DNA of 64,000 bases, from NCBI RefSeq assembly GCF_028737265.1, contig NZ_JAQZAK010000005.1, forward strand, positions 62,001-126,000, given 5' to 3'. Numbering within the stretch: position 1 is the first letter of the stretch; every line of letters starts with the position of its first letter. Both the position numbers and the translations under genes were made by a program. Shown in pieces: positions 8,515-16,923 of this stretch. The notes under the pieces are model-generated. The model worked only from the letters and a program-made list of their open reading frames with translations. It did not search any database and was not told where the DNA came from. This stretch comes from Actinomycetospora callitridis (GTDB lineage Bacteria; Actinomycetota; Actinomycetes; Mycobacteriales; Pseudonocardiaceae).

Positions 8515-10227
8515 GTGATCGGCGAGACTGCCCGGGTGAGCCTCGCGACCGCCGTCCTGCGCCGGGCCATGCGCCTGCCCGCGCCCCGCACCTCCCGGGT
8601 CACGGTGGACCGCGACGTCGCGGTCCCGATGGCCGACGGCGCCGTCCTGCGCCACGACCACCACCGCCCCGCGGGCGTCTCCCGCGGACCCGTGGTGCTC
8701 GTGCGCAGCCCCTACGGCCGGGCCGGGTGGATCGGCGTCGTCTTCGGGCGCCTCGTCGCCGAGCGCGGCCTGCAGGTGGTGGTGCAGTCGGTGCGCGGCA
8801 CCGCCGACTCCGACGGCGTCCTGTCGCCGTTCGACGAGTCCTCCGACGGCGGCGAGACCGTCCGCTGGGTGCTCGACCAGCCATGGTGCGACGGGCGGCT
8901 GGCCACCCTCGGGCCGAGCTATCTCGGGCTCACCCAGTGGGCCCTCGCGCCCGCCGCCGGACGCTCGCTGCGCGCGATGGGCACGCTGGTCACCGCGTCG
9001 TCGTTCCGGGACCAGACCTACGCCGGCGGGTCGTTCTCCCTGGACAACGCGCTGTCCTGGAGCGCGATGATGCGATCGATGGCGGCCGGGCCCTTCGCGC
9101 GGTCCACCCGGCTGCTGCGCGGGCGGAAGACCCTCGTCGACGCCCTCGACGTGCTGCCGCTGCGCGAGGCCGACCGGCGCGCCACCGGCGACCAGGTCGA
9201 CTTCTTCCAGGACTGGCTGCGCGAGTCCGACCCCGGATCGGCGTACTGGGCCCGCCGCGGCTACACCGCCGGCGTCGCCGAGGTGGCCCGCGCCGACGTC
9301 GACGTGACGATGACCGGCGGCTTCCAGGACATCTTCCTGCCCTGGCAGCTCGCCGACCACGCCGCGCTGCGCGCCGCGGGCGCCCGCCCGCGCCTCGTCC
9401 TGGGCCCCTGGGTGCACACCTCCGGACCCGGCATCGCCGCCGGCCTGCGGGAGTCCCTGGCCGCGTTCGAGCGTGTCTTCGACGGCACGCACGGCAGCGG
9501 CGGGGTCGTCGCGGCCACCACCGAGGACGCCCCGGTGTCGGTGACGCTCTCCGGCGACGGTGGCGTCCGGCGTCTCGCCGACTGGCCGCCGCCCGACGCG
9601 GTCCACCGGACCTGGTTCCTGCGCGCCGACCACTCGCTGTCGGTGCAGCCGCCGCCCGACCGCACCGCGGGCGCCGTGCACTGGCCCGGCACGCGCATCG
9701 ACTACGACCCGACCGACCCCACGCCCGCCGTCGGCGGCCCGATCCTCACCGGGCGGTCGGGGCCCCGCGACCAGACCGCGCTCGAGGCCCGCACCGACGT
9801 CGCCGTGTTCAGCTCCGATCCGCTCGCCGAGGACGTCGTCGCCCTCGGGCCGGTGTCGGCGACGGTGTTCCTGCGCGCCGAGGTCGAGCACCTCGACGTG
9901 TTCGTGCGGGTGTGCGACGTCGACCCCCGCGGCCGCTCGGTGAACATCACCGACGGCCTCGTCCGCCTCGCCCCCGACGACCCGGCGACCGCCGCCGACG
10001 GCAGCCGCGAGGTGGCCGTGGAGCTCTGGGACACCGGCCACCGCTTCGCCGCCGGGCACCGCCTGCGCGTGCAGATCTCCGGCGGCGCCCACCCCCGGTT
10101 CTCCCGCCACCCCGGGACGGGCGACCCGCTCGGCGAGGCCACGACGCTCGTGCGCCAGCCCCGCGAGGTGCTGCACGACGCGGCCCACCCGACGGCCGTC
10201 ACGCTGGCCGTCGAGCCCCGCCACTAG
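8515..10227 (+). CDS. CocE/NonD family hydrolase (X-Pro dipeptidyl-peptidase fold)
   Basis: Alpha/beta-hydrolase of the CocE/NonD group, about 570 residues. It begins DRDVAVPMADGAVLRHD, then VVLVRSPYGRAGW and QSVRGTADSDG near residue 85. The serine nucleophile lies in GPSYLGLTQWAL, the Asp region in TGGFQDIFLPWQL and the catalytic His probably in GPWVHT. The C-terminal jelly-roll (PepX_C) spans roughly residues 370-565 with DVDPRGRSVNITDG and the closing ISGGAHPRFSRHPGTGD. Start is GTG 8515 or GTG 8536; neither has a clear Shine-Dalgarno. It is divergent from the phosphoesterase. Members hydrolyse esters or amides, and the substrate here is unknown. Confidence 0.87.
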   Translation: MIGETARVSLATAVLRRAMRLPAPRTSRVTVDRDVAVPMADGAVLRHDHHRPAGVSRGPVVLVRSPYGRAGWIGVVFGRLVAERGLQVVVQSVRGTADSDGVLSPFDESSDGGETVRWVLDQPWCDGRLATLGPSYLGLTQWALAPAAGRSLRAMGTLVTASSFRDQTYAGGSFSLDNALSWSAMMRSMAAGPFARSTRLLRGRKTLVDALDVLPLREADRRATGDQVDFFQDWLRESDPGSAYWARRGYTAGVAEVARADVDVTMTGGFQDIFLPWQLADHAALRAAGARPRLVLGPWVHTSGPGIAAGLRESLAAFERVFDGTHGSGGVVAATTEDAPVSVTLSGDGGVRRLADWPPPDAVHRTWFLRADHSLSVQPPPDRTAGAVHWPGTRIDYDPTDPTPAVGGPILTGRSGPRDQTALEARTDVAVFSSDPLAEDVVALGPVSATVFLRAEVEHLDVFVRVCDVDPRGRSVNITDGLVRLAPDDPATAADGSREVAVELWDTGHRFAAGHRLRVQISGGAHPRFSRHPGTGDPLGEATTLVRQPREVLHDAAHPTAVTLAVEPRH

Positions 10228-10376
10228 TCGACCGGCGGCACCGCCCTGCTCCGACGGGGTGAGACACGATCGGTCCTGCCGACCGCGTCACACCGCCCGT
10301 CGGTCCCCGGGTGCTGCTGGCCGACGCCACCGGCTCCGGGCGTGCAGGTCCCGGGTCCGCTGTCGATCCTGGGGAC

Positions 10377-11396
10377 ATGGCCGTCCTGCCCTCCGAGCGG
10401 GCCGGCGCGGTGGCCGTCGACCCCGGGGGAGGGGTCACGGAGATCGCCCCGGCCCGGACGGAACCGTCCGCCTCCCCCACGACCGAGCGCCCCGCCACCC
10501 GTCCGCCGCGCCCCGTCCACGACGTGCGCACCACCGACGGCGTCCCGCTGCACGTCGAGATCCACGGCCACCACGGCCCGGTCGTGGTGCTCAGCCACGG
10601 CTTCACCGTCGACTCCGACGAGTGGTCGCCCCAGGTCGAGGCCCTGACCCACCGCGCGCGGGTCGTGACCTGGGACCAGCGCGGCCACGGACGCTCCGGG
10701 TGGGGCGATCCCGCGAACGCGACCATCGACCAGCTGGGGCGCGACCTCGCCACCGTCGTCGACGCCGTCGCCCCGTGCGGGCGGGTGGTGCTCGGCGGGC
10801 ACTCGATGGGCGGCATGAGCGTGCTCGCGCTGGCCCGCCAGCACCCGGAGTGGTTCGGCACCCGCGTCGCCGGGGTCTTCCTCGTCGCCACCTCCGCCGG
10901 CGACCTCATCTCCGACGGGCCGCTCGGCGCCCTGCACGCGGTCGCGCGCCGCGCCGGGGTGCTGCCCGCGGTGCTCCAGGGGGCCCGGCTGGCCGCGCCG
11001 GTCGCCGACCAGCTGCCGTGGCGCGACTCCGCCCTCGGCCGCTGGCTGGTGCGCCGCATGGCGTTCACCGCCGACGCCTCCGACGACGACGTGCGCCGGC
11101 TGCAGGCGGCCACCGAGAGCCTGCCGCTGACGGTGACCTCGGCCTTCTCGTCGTCGCTGCTCTCCCACGACGAGACCGGCTCGCTGCCCGTCCTGGCGTC
11201 GGTGCCGACGACGGTGGTGACCGCCGCCGACGACCGTCTCACCCCGGCGACCCACGGCCGGCGCATCGCCGAGGCCCTCGGACCGCGGGCCCGCCTGGTG
11301 CTGGTCGACGGCGCGGGGCACGCGGTGAACTGGACGCACCACGACGTGGTCGACGCCGCACTGCTCGATCTGGTGGACCGGCTGCGTCACGCCTGA
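10377..11396 (+). CDS. Alpha/beta hydrolase
   Basis: Alpha/beta-fold hydrolase of about 339 residues. After some 45 residues of low-complexity Pro/Thr-rich sequence the core begins: VVVLSHGFTVDS (oxyanion HG), TWDQRGHGRS, the nucleophile elbow GGHSMGGMS near residue 140, an Asp in TVVTAADDRL and the catalytic His in DGAGHAVNW. A cap domain lies between. ATG 10377 is preferred over a start 66 nt upstream because homology begins well downstream and GGGGA precedes it. It could be an esterase, lipase or epoxide-hydrolase-like enzyme. The 149 nt between this gene and the CocE gene show nothing clear. Confidence 0.83.
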   Translation: MAVLPSERAGAVAVDPGGGVTEIAPARTEPSASPTTERPATRPPRPVHDVRTTDGVPLHVEIHGHHGPVVVLSHGFTVDSDEWSPQVEALTHRARVVTWDQRGHGRSGWGDPANATIDQLGRDLATVVDAVAPCGRVVLGGHSMGGMSVLALARQHPEWFGTRVAGVFLVATSAGDLISDGPLGALHAVARRAGVLPAVLQGARLAAPVADQLPWRDSALGRWLVRRMAFTADASDDDVRRLQAATESLPLTVTSAFSSSLLSHDETGSLPVLASVPTTVVTAADDRLTPATHGRRIAEALGPRARLVLVDGAGHAVNWTHHDVVDAALLDLVDRLRHA

Positions 11397-11551
11397 CGGC
11401 CCGATGTGTGACCTCGGGGCGTACGGGGCACTGACACCTCACGAAGGCATTCTCCGGTTCAGACAGACAGCCGGGTCAGCTCACCGACAACGAGCGCCCC
11501 GTCTGACTGGTCTCCCGATCAGCCTGTCGGGGCCCCACCAGGGGTGACCGC

Positions 11552-12343
11552 ATGGCTGGACGAACGACCGACTACGACGAGTACGTCCCGCTGCTCGCCG
11601 AGTACGCGGACCTGCCCGAGGACGACCCGCGCCGCGACCGGGTGCGCGAGAGGTTGGTCCACGGGTTCCTGCCGGTGGCGCGCAACATCGCCCGGCGGTT
11701 CGCCCGGCGTGGCGAGCCCACCGACGACCTCGAGCAGGTGGCCTCGCTGGGCCTGCTGCACGCCATCGAGCGCTTCGACCCGGGCCGCGAGCGGGACTTC
11801 CTCTCCTACGCCGTCCCGACGATCATGGGCGAGGTGCGGCGGCACTTCCGCGACTCGGCCTGGTCGGTGCGCACGCCGCGCAGCGTCAAGGACCGCTACG
11901 TCGCCGTGGGCTCGGCGACCGCGTCGATGTCGCAGCGCCTCGGACGGGCCCCGACGGCCGCCGAGCTCGCCGAGCACCTCAACATGACCCGGGACGAGGT
12001 CGCCGAGGCGATCTCGGCGCACGGCTCCTACCAGCCGGCGTCGCTGGACGAGTCCCTCGGCTCCGGTGACGACTCGGCCCTCGTCGACATCCTCGGGGTC
12101 GTCGACGGCGAGCTCGACCGGGTCGAGATCCGGTCGCTGGTCGGGTCCCTGGTGCGCGACCTGCCCGAGCGCGAGCGCACGATGCTCGCCCTGAGGTTCG
12201 TGCACGAGAAGACGCAGGCCGAGATCGCCGCGGTGCTGTGCATCTCGCAGATGCACGTCTCCCGGCTGCTCTCCCGCACCCTCGCCGCCCTGCGCGACCA
12301 GATCGAGCGCGAGACCACCGCGGAGCAGCTGGTCGCCGTCTGA
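11552..12343 (+). CDS. RNA polymerase sigma factor, SigB/F/G family
   Basis: Alternative sigma-70 factor of the stress/sporulation SigB/SigF/SigG group, 263 residues. Region 2 is seen as LEQVASLGLLHAIERFDP followed by FLSYAVPTIMGEVRRHFRD. Region 3 spans LGRAPTAAELAEHLNMT, and region 4 is ALRFVHEKTQAEIAAVLCISQMHVSRLLSRTL in two parts, a helix-turn-helix for the -35 element. ATG 11552 follows AGGGGTGACCGC. No anti-sigma or anti-anti-sigma gene adjoins it, so its partner-switching control must lie elsewhere. The FUSC-like gene starts 4 nt downstream and is probably co-transcribed. The 155 nt upstream show no convincing SigF-type promoter. Confidence 0.93.
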   Translation: MAGRTTDYDEYVPLLAEYADLPEDDPRRDRVRERLVHGFLPVARNIARRFARRGEPTDDLEQVASLGLLHAIERFDPGRERDFLSYAVPTIMGEVRRHFRDSAWSVRTPRSVKDRYVAVGSATASMSQRLGRAPTAAELAEHLNMTRDEVAEAISAHGSYQPASLDESLGSGDDSALVDILGVVDGELDRVEIRSLVGSLVRDLPERERTMLALRFVHEKTQAEIAAVLCISQMHVSRLLSRTLAALRDQIERETTAEQLVAV

Positions 12344-12347
12344 TCCG

Positions 12348-13448
12348 GTGGCGATCTCCCGGTCCACACGGCTCGCCCGGGCGCGCACCGTGATCGAGGG
12401 GTGGCCCGGGCGCGCCGGCACCCGGCTCGCCGAGGCCGCCTGGCGGATCGCGCTCGCCGCGCTCACCGCGGCGGTCTCGTGGGTGCTGGCCCAGCACCTG
12501 CTCGGCCAGCCGTCGCCGATCTTCGCGCCGATCGCCGCCGTCGTCTGCCTGACCGACGCGCCCGGGGTGCGCGGTCGCCGCGCCGTCCGGCTGCTCGCCG
12601 GGGTGTGCGTCGGCGTCGGCGTCGGGGAGCTCGCCGTCCGCGTCCTGTCCGGCGGCTGGCTGCAGGTGGGCGTGGCGGTGGCGGCCGGGATGCTCGTCGT
12701 GTCCCTCGGCAGCATCAACTCGCTCACGCTGCTCCAGGCCGGCATCGCGTCGCTGCTCGTCGTCGGCCTCGCGTCGCCCCAGACCGGGTGGACGCGCCTG
12801 CTCAGCGCCCTGATCGGCGGGGCGCTCGCGCTGCTGGTCAGCCAGGTCCTGGCCTCGCCCAGCCCGCTGCGCCTGCTCACCGACGCGGCGCGCGACGCGC
12901 TGCGCGTCCCCGCCGGGGCCCTCGGGGAGGTGGCCGGGGCCCTGCGGGAGCCGTCGGCGGCGCGGGCCGAGGCGGCGGTCGAGTCGCTGCGCGGGAGCCA
13001 GGCCCCGCTGGCGGCGTTCCTCGACGCGCGCGACACGGCCGGTGCCCTGGTGACGACGACGCTGCGCGGGCGCCGGGAACGGGCCAGGGTCACCGAGCTG
13101 TGCGATCGCCTCGCGGGCATCGAGTACGTGCACGCGAGCTCGGTGCTGCTGGCGCGCACGGCGGCCGAGGCGCTGGCCGACGGGGCCCGGTTCCCGGACC
13201 ACCTGGTCCGCGGGGTCGACGAGCTCGCCGCCGCGGTGCGCGCCCTCGCCGCGGACCCCGCCGCACCCGACCCGCACGCCGACGACCCGGACGGACCCCG
13301 CCCGGCCCACGAGATCGCCGACGAGCTCGCGGCGACCCGCGCCGGCGGGCTCGACGACCGCGACGCCCAGCTCGCCGCCCAGCTGCACCTGCTGGCCGTC
13401 GACGTGGCGGCGCTGCTCGACCCGTCCCGGGTCCCGTCGGCGGCGTGA
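12348..13448 (+). CDS. FUSC/aromatic acid exporter-like membrane protein
   Basis: Inner-membrane protein of the FUSC/ArAE (DUF939-like) superfamily, 366 residues. The first 170 residues form about six hydrophobic segments, including AAWRIALAALTAAVSWVLA, QPSPIFAPIAAVVCLTD and LLAGVCVGVGVGEL; the rest is a cytosolic helical domain rich in Ala and Leu. The PIFAPIAAVVCL block with its positive flank is characteristic. GTG 12348 starts 4 nt after the sigma-factor stop, suggesting an operon. Transported substrate is unknown; homologs are linked to efflux of aromatic or toxic organic acids. Confidence 0.82.
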   Translation: MAISRSTRLARARTVIEGWPGRAGTRLAEAAWRIALAALTAAVSWVLAQHLLGQPSPIFAPIAAVVCLTDAPGVRGRRAVRLLAGVCVGVGVGELAVRVLSGGWLQVGVAVAAGMLVVSLGSINSLTLLQAGIASLLVVGLASPQTGWTRLLSALIGGALALLVSQVLASPSPLRLLTDAARDALRVPAGALGEVAGALREPSAARAEAAVESLRGSQAPLAAFLDARDTAGALVTTTLRGRRERARVTELCDRLAGIEYVHASSVLLARTAAEALADGARFPDHLVRGVDELAAAVRALAADPAAPDPHADDPDGPRPAHEIADELAATRAGGLDDRDAQLAAQLHLLAVDVAALLDPSRVPSAA

Positions 13449-13494
13449 TCGAGCGCGCCGTTTGACGCCGCGGGCGGCCGGACACCTCGGTCCC

Positions 13495-15048
13495 ATGGCC
13501 ACCACGCCCCTGCCCGCCCGCGAGATCTCCGCGTGGCACGACCCGGAGCACGCCGAGGAGCCCGACACCTATCCGGCCCTGCGCGGCGACCGCCGGGTCG
13601 ACGTCGCGGTCGTGGGCGCCGGGATCACGGGCCTGACGACGGCGGTCCTGCTCGCGCGGGAGGGGCTGCAGGTCGCGGTGCTGGAGGCCCGCCGGATCGG
13701 CGCCGTCGCGTCCGGCAACACCACCGCCAAGATCTCGCTCCTGCAGGGCACGCGCGCCGCGACACTCGACCACCGGCACTCCCAGGAGACCGTCGACGCC
13801 TACCTCGCGGCGCACCGGGCGGGGTTCGACTGGCTGCTCGACCGCGCCCGGCACGCGGACTGCGACCTCGAGCGCCGCGCCTCCGTGACCTTCGCGACCG
13901 ACGGGCGCTCGTCCGCCGCCGCGGAGACGATCCGGCGCGAGGCCGCGGTGCTGCGCCGCGCCGGGTTCCCCGCGCAGCTCGGGACCGAGGTCGGCCTGCC
14001 GTTCGAGGTCTCGGAGGCCGTGACGCTCGCGGACCAGGCGCAGTTCGACCCGATGCCCTACCTCGCCGACCTCGCCCAGGAGCTGCACGAGGGCGGCCAC
14101 CACGTGTACGAGCACACGCGGGTGCGCAGCGTCTCGCTCCTCGGCGCGCCGCGGCTGCGCACCGAGCACGGCGAGGTCCGGGCCGAGCGCGTCGTCCTCG
14201 CCACCGGCGTCCCGATCCTCGACCGCGGCCTCTACTTCGCCCGCGTCGAGCCCAGCCGTTCCTACGCCCAGGCCGTGCGCGTCGACGGCCCGCTGCCCCC
14301 GGCGATGTACCTGTCGGCCGACCAGCCGGGGGTGTCGCTGCGCACCGCGGTGATCGAGGGGGAGGAGCGGCTGCTCACCGGCGGCTTCGGCCACCGGGTG
14401 GGCGCCAGCACGCCGACGTCGTCGCACGAGCAGGACCTCGCCGACTGGGCGACGCAGCGCTTCCCGGTCCGGGAGATCACCCACCGCTGGTCGGCCCAGG
14501 ACTACCTGCCCGAGGACGGCCTGCCGTTCGTGGGTCCGATGCCCTGGCAGTCACGGGTCCTGGTCGCGACGGGGTTCGCGAAGTGGGGCATGACCGGCGG
14601 CACCGCGGCCGGCCTGGCCCTGCGCGACCACGTCGTGGGGCGCGCCAACCCGTGGTCCGGGGCGCTGCGGGCCGACCGCGCACCGGTCGCGTCCGCCCTG
14701 CCCGCGCTGGCGAGGGCGAACGGCCAGGTGGGGCGCTACCTGGCCACCGGCTGGGCCCGCCCGCACCTGCCGTCCGAGACCCCGCTGGCCGAGGGGGAGG
14801 GCCGGATCGAGACGACCCCCCGCGGCAAGGTCGCCCGCTGCCGCGTCGCGGGGGTCGAGCACGAGCTCGGCGCCGTGTGCCCCCACCTCGGCGGCATCGT
14901 GGCCTGGAACGACGCCGCGCAGAGCTGGGACTGCCCGCTGCACGGCTCCCGCTTCGCCCCCGACGGCAGCATCCTCGAGGGCCCCGTCACCGCCCCCATG
15001 GCCGACGCGCCCGGCCTCGCCCGCGTCGCGACGCCGCGCTCGCCCTGA
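13495..15048 (+). CDS. FAD-dependent oxidoreductase with C-terminal Rieske [2Fe-2S] domain
   Basis: A 517-residue fusion of a DAO/glycine-oxidase-type flavoprotein and a Rieske domain. The FAD dinucleotide motif is VAVVGAGITGLTTA near residue 38, followed by LEARRIGAVASGNTTAK. The flavoprotein part closes with LPFVGPMPW and GFAKWGMTGGTAAGLAL. The Rieske cluster ligands are CPH and CPLHG near the C-terminus, spaced as in canonical Rieske proteins. This fusion is widespread in bacteria and its substrate is unknown; internal electron transfer between FAD and the iron-sulfur centre is inferred. ATG 13495 is preferred over TTG 13462. A GTTT box 31 nt upstream may belong to a SigF-type promoter. 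Confidence 0.92.
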   Translation: MATTPLPAREISAWHDPEHAEEPDTYPALRGDRRVDVAVVGAGITGLTTAVLLAREGLQVAVLEARRIGAVASGNTTAKISLLQGTRAATLDHRHSQETVDAYLAAHRAGFDWLLDRARHADCDLERRASVTFATDGRSSAAAETIRREAAVLRRAGFPAQLGTEVGLPFEVSEAVTLADQAQFDPMPYLADLAQELHEGGHHVYEHTRVRSVSLLGAPRLRTEHGEVRAERVVLATGVPILDRGLYFARVEPSRSYAQAVRVDGPLPPAMYLSADQPGVSLRTAVIEGEERLLTGGFGHRVGASTPTSSHEQDLADWATQRFPVREITHRWSAQDYLPEDGLPFVGPMPWQSRVLVATGFAKWGMTGGTAAGLALRDHVVGRANPWSGALRADRAPVASALPALARANGQVGRYLATGWARPHLPSETPLAEGEGRIETTPRGKVARCRVAGVEHELGAVCPHLGGIVAWNDAAQSWDCPLHGSRFAPDGSILEGPVTAPMADAPGLARVATPRSP

Positions 15049-15075
15049 CCGCACGGCGTGACCGCACCGGGTGCA

Positions 15076-15093
15076 AGCCCTGCGTCCACGCTT
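15076..15093. repeat. 18-nt dispersed repeat, copy 1
   Basis: AGCCCTGCGTCCACGCTT occurs here and again at 54079-54096. Both copies lie in short gaps between convergent genes and in the same orientation, and looser similarity extends on both sides. The gap also marks the end of the FAD-Rieske gene. Confidence 0.6.
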
Positions 15094-15121
15094 TCACTGG
15101 GTGCCAGGAAATCCGCGTCGA

Positions 15122-15337
15122 TCATGAACCTCGGTCGGGCCGTGGCGGGCGGCGCAGGCGCTGCTCGCGGGGCAGGTGCGTCTCGGGCGCCTGACGGCGC
15201 CGGACCGGCGGGCGGACGTCGTCGACGGGCACGTCGGCCGGTTCCTCGGGCGCCACGGGCTCACCGCCGACGTCGGCGGGCGTCTCCTCGGCGGCCGCGC
15301 CCCCGGCCCACCGGTGTCGTGTCAGCCAGCGACGCAC
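15122..15337 (-). CDS. Small arginine/proline-rich protein, hypothetical
   Basis: A possible 71-residue protein starting at GTG 15337 with MRRWLTRHRWAGG. A strong Shine-Dalgarno GGGAGG lies 7 nt upstream on the minus strand. The middle is acidic and proline-rich (PVAPEEPADVPVDD) and the end is basic (RRRQAPETHLPR and RRPPRPDRGS). It has no recognisable domain, membrane segment or signal peptide. It fills an otherwise empty gap between the convergent FAD-Rieske gene and a divergent coiled-coil gene. Codon third positions look coding-like, but with such composition that is weak support. It could be spurious. Confidence 0.45.
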   Translation of the reverse strand: MRRWLTRHRWAGGAAAEETPADVGGEPVAPEEPADVPVDDVRPPVRRRQAPETHLPREQRLRRPPRPDRGS

Positions 15338-15479
15338 GTCCGCACCTCCCGGTCGGTGTCCACTGTGGCCGTGGATCGCGTCGGACGCTACGGAGAAACG
15401 GGTGCGGGGGGAGTGGGGCCAGGTCCCCGTTCGCCTGGGGCATTCCCGACCGTCGGCGGGGTACGGCACCGTGTGCCCC

Positions 15480-16538
15480 ATGCCCCCGGGTGCGGAGACC
15501 ACCGACGAGACCGACGAGGAGCTGCCCACCTCCCTCGAGGACGCCGCCGACCTGCTCTACGGGGTGGGGCGCGAGGAGTTCATCGGGGTGCGCGACGCGC
15601 TGGTCAAGCAGGTCCGCGCCGCGGGCGACCGCGAGCTGGCCACCGAGATCGGCGGGCTGCGCAAGCCCTCGGTGGCGGCCTGGGTGGCCAACCGGCTGGC
15701 GCGCGAGTACCCCGACGAGGTCGAGGGCCTCGAGGAGCTCGGCGGGTCGCTGCGCGACGCCCAGGAGAAGCTCGAGGGCGACGCGCTGCGCCAGCTCTCC
15801 CGCCAGCGCCACGGGCTGATCAACGCGCTGGTCGAGCGCGGCCGGCGCATCGCCCGCGAGGAGGCCGTGCGTCTCGGGGACCCGGCCGTGCGCGAGCTCG
15901 AGAAGACGATCGGGGCCGCGCTCGCCGACCCCGCCGCCGCGCGGGCCCTGGCGGGCGGGCAGCTCGCCGGCGGGATGGAGGCCGGGCCGGGCCTCGGCGA
16001 CGGCGGGATCAGCGCCGCGCTCGGCGGCCCCGCCTCGGGCGCCCGCTCCGCCCGCACGGCACGGCCGTCGCGGCCCTCGCAGCGCCGTCCCGATCGCCGG
16101 CCCCCGCGCGCGCCCCGCACCGGGGACGCCACGGCGCCCGAGCCCGAGGAGCAGGTCGACCGGGATGGGGAGGACCAGGAGCGCGCCGAGCAGGAGCGGC
16201 GGGAGCGGGAGGAGCGGGACCGCCGCGAGCGCGAGGAGCGCGAGCGTGCCGAGCAGGCCGCCCGCGAGACCCGCGAGCGCGCCGAGGAGGCCGCCGAGCT
16301 GGCCCGTCGCGCCGCCGAGGACGCCGACACGGCGACGGGCGGGGCCGAGGACGCCGACGCCGTCGTGAGCGACCTGCGCGCCCGGCTCGAGGCCGCCGAG
16401 GAGACCCGCCGGACGGCCTGGGACGCCGCCGACGCCGCCGCCCGCGAGCGCGACGCCCGTCGCCGGGAGGCCGACCGCGCCCGGGAGGACGCGGAGACCG
16501 CCGAACGCCACGCTCGCACGCTCGGGGTACAGATCTGA
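15480..16538 (+). CDS. Coiled-coil protein, hypothetical
   Basis: A 352-residue cytosolic protein in three parts. Residues 15-150 form a conserved globular helical part (DAADLLYGVGREEFIGVRD, LRKPSVAAWVANRLAREYP, RQRHGLINALVERGR). Residues 150-230 are a low-complexity Ala/Gly/Arg/Pro linker. From about residue 230 to the end there is a long charged coiled coil full of RE/ER/EE heptads and Ala. It matches a family of unknown function common in high-GC actinobacteria, where I recall the KPSVAAWVANRLAR block. ATG 15480 is chosen because the conserved region starts soon after it. No function can be assigned. Confidence 0.78.
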   Translation: MPPGAETTDETDEELPTSLEDAADLLYGVGREEFIGVRDALVKQVRAAGDRELATEIGGLRKPSVAAWVANRLAREYPDEVEGLEELGGSLRDAQEKLEGDALRQLSRQRHGLINALVERGRRIAREEAVRLGDPAVRELEKTIGAALADPAAARALAGGQLAGGMEAGPGLGDGGISAALGGPASGARSARTARPSRPSQRRPDRRPPRAPRTGDATAPEPEEQVDRDGEDQERAEQERREREERDRREREERERAEQAARETRERAEEAAELARRAAEDADTATGGAEDADAVVSDLRARLEAAEETRRTAWDAADAAARERDARRREADRAREDAETAERHARTLGVQI

Positions 16539-16570
16539 CTCCGGGAGCCCCGACGCGGCAGGCTGTCACC

Positions 16571-16891
16571 ATGAGCAGACCACTGCCACCGCCCGCGGAC
16601 GGCGAGATCGAGAGGCCCCCGCTGATCTTCTCGATCGGCCACGAAGAGCTGATCGTCCGCCGGCGCTACGAGGTGGCGTCGATCGTCAACGACATCCTCA
16701 TCGCGCTGTGGTTCCTCATCGGCAGCATCCTGTTCTTCTCGGAGGCCACCACCTACGCGGGCACCTGGTTCTTCGTCGTGGGCAGCATCGAGCTGCTGCT
16801 CCGCCCGGGGATCCGCCTGGCCCGTCGGGTGCATCTCCAGCGCATCCCCGGCTCCGAGGGCGTCCCGACCGGGAGCAGCCCCGACTTCTGA
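16571..16891 (+). CDS. YrhK domain membrane protein
   Basis: A 106-residue membrane protein with a YrhK-type domain. After a proline-rich start comes the RRRYEVASIVNDILIALWF segment, a hydrophobic hairpin of two membrane spans (roughly residues 43-62 and 67-85, LIGSILFF and TWFFVVGSIELLLRPGIRL) and a basic C-terminus. ATG 16571 is 32 nt after the preceding stop. The ORF is open far upstream, but no other start fits the family length. YrhK proteins have no established biochemical role; the neighbourhood suggests envelope or stress function. Confidence 0.85.
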   Translation: MSRPLPPPADGEIERPPLIFSIGHEELIVRRRYEVASIVNDILIALWFLIGSILFFSEATTYAGTWFFVVGSIELLLRPGIRLARRVHLQRIPGSEGVPTGSSPDF

Positions 16892-16893
16892 AC

Positions 16894-16919
16894 GTTTCGC
16901 CGCGGCGCGAGCCGGGTGA
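16894..16919 (+). promoter_or_regulatory. Candidate SigF-type promoter before the DUF1206 gene
   Basis: GTTT at 16894-16897, a 16-nt spacer and GGGTGA at 16914-16919 resemble the actinobacterial SigF pattern GTTT-N15-17-GGGTA. Transcription would begin about at GTG 16924, giving a leaderless message. Weak on its own; noted because a SigF-type gene is nearby. Confidence 0.3.
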
Positions 16920-16923
16920 CTGG

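Noticed and set aside
11397..11551. SigF-type autoregulatory promoter before the sigma gene
   Set aside because: GGTTC and GGGTCA boxes are only 12 nt apart, too close for the class.
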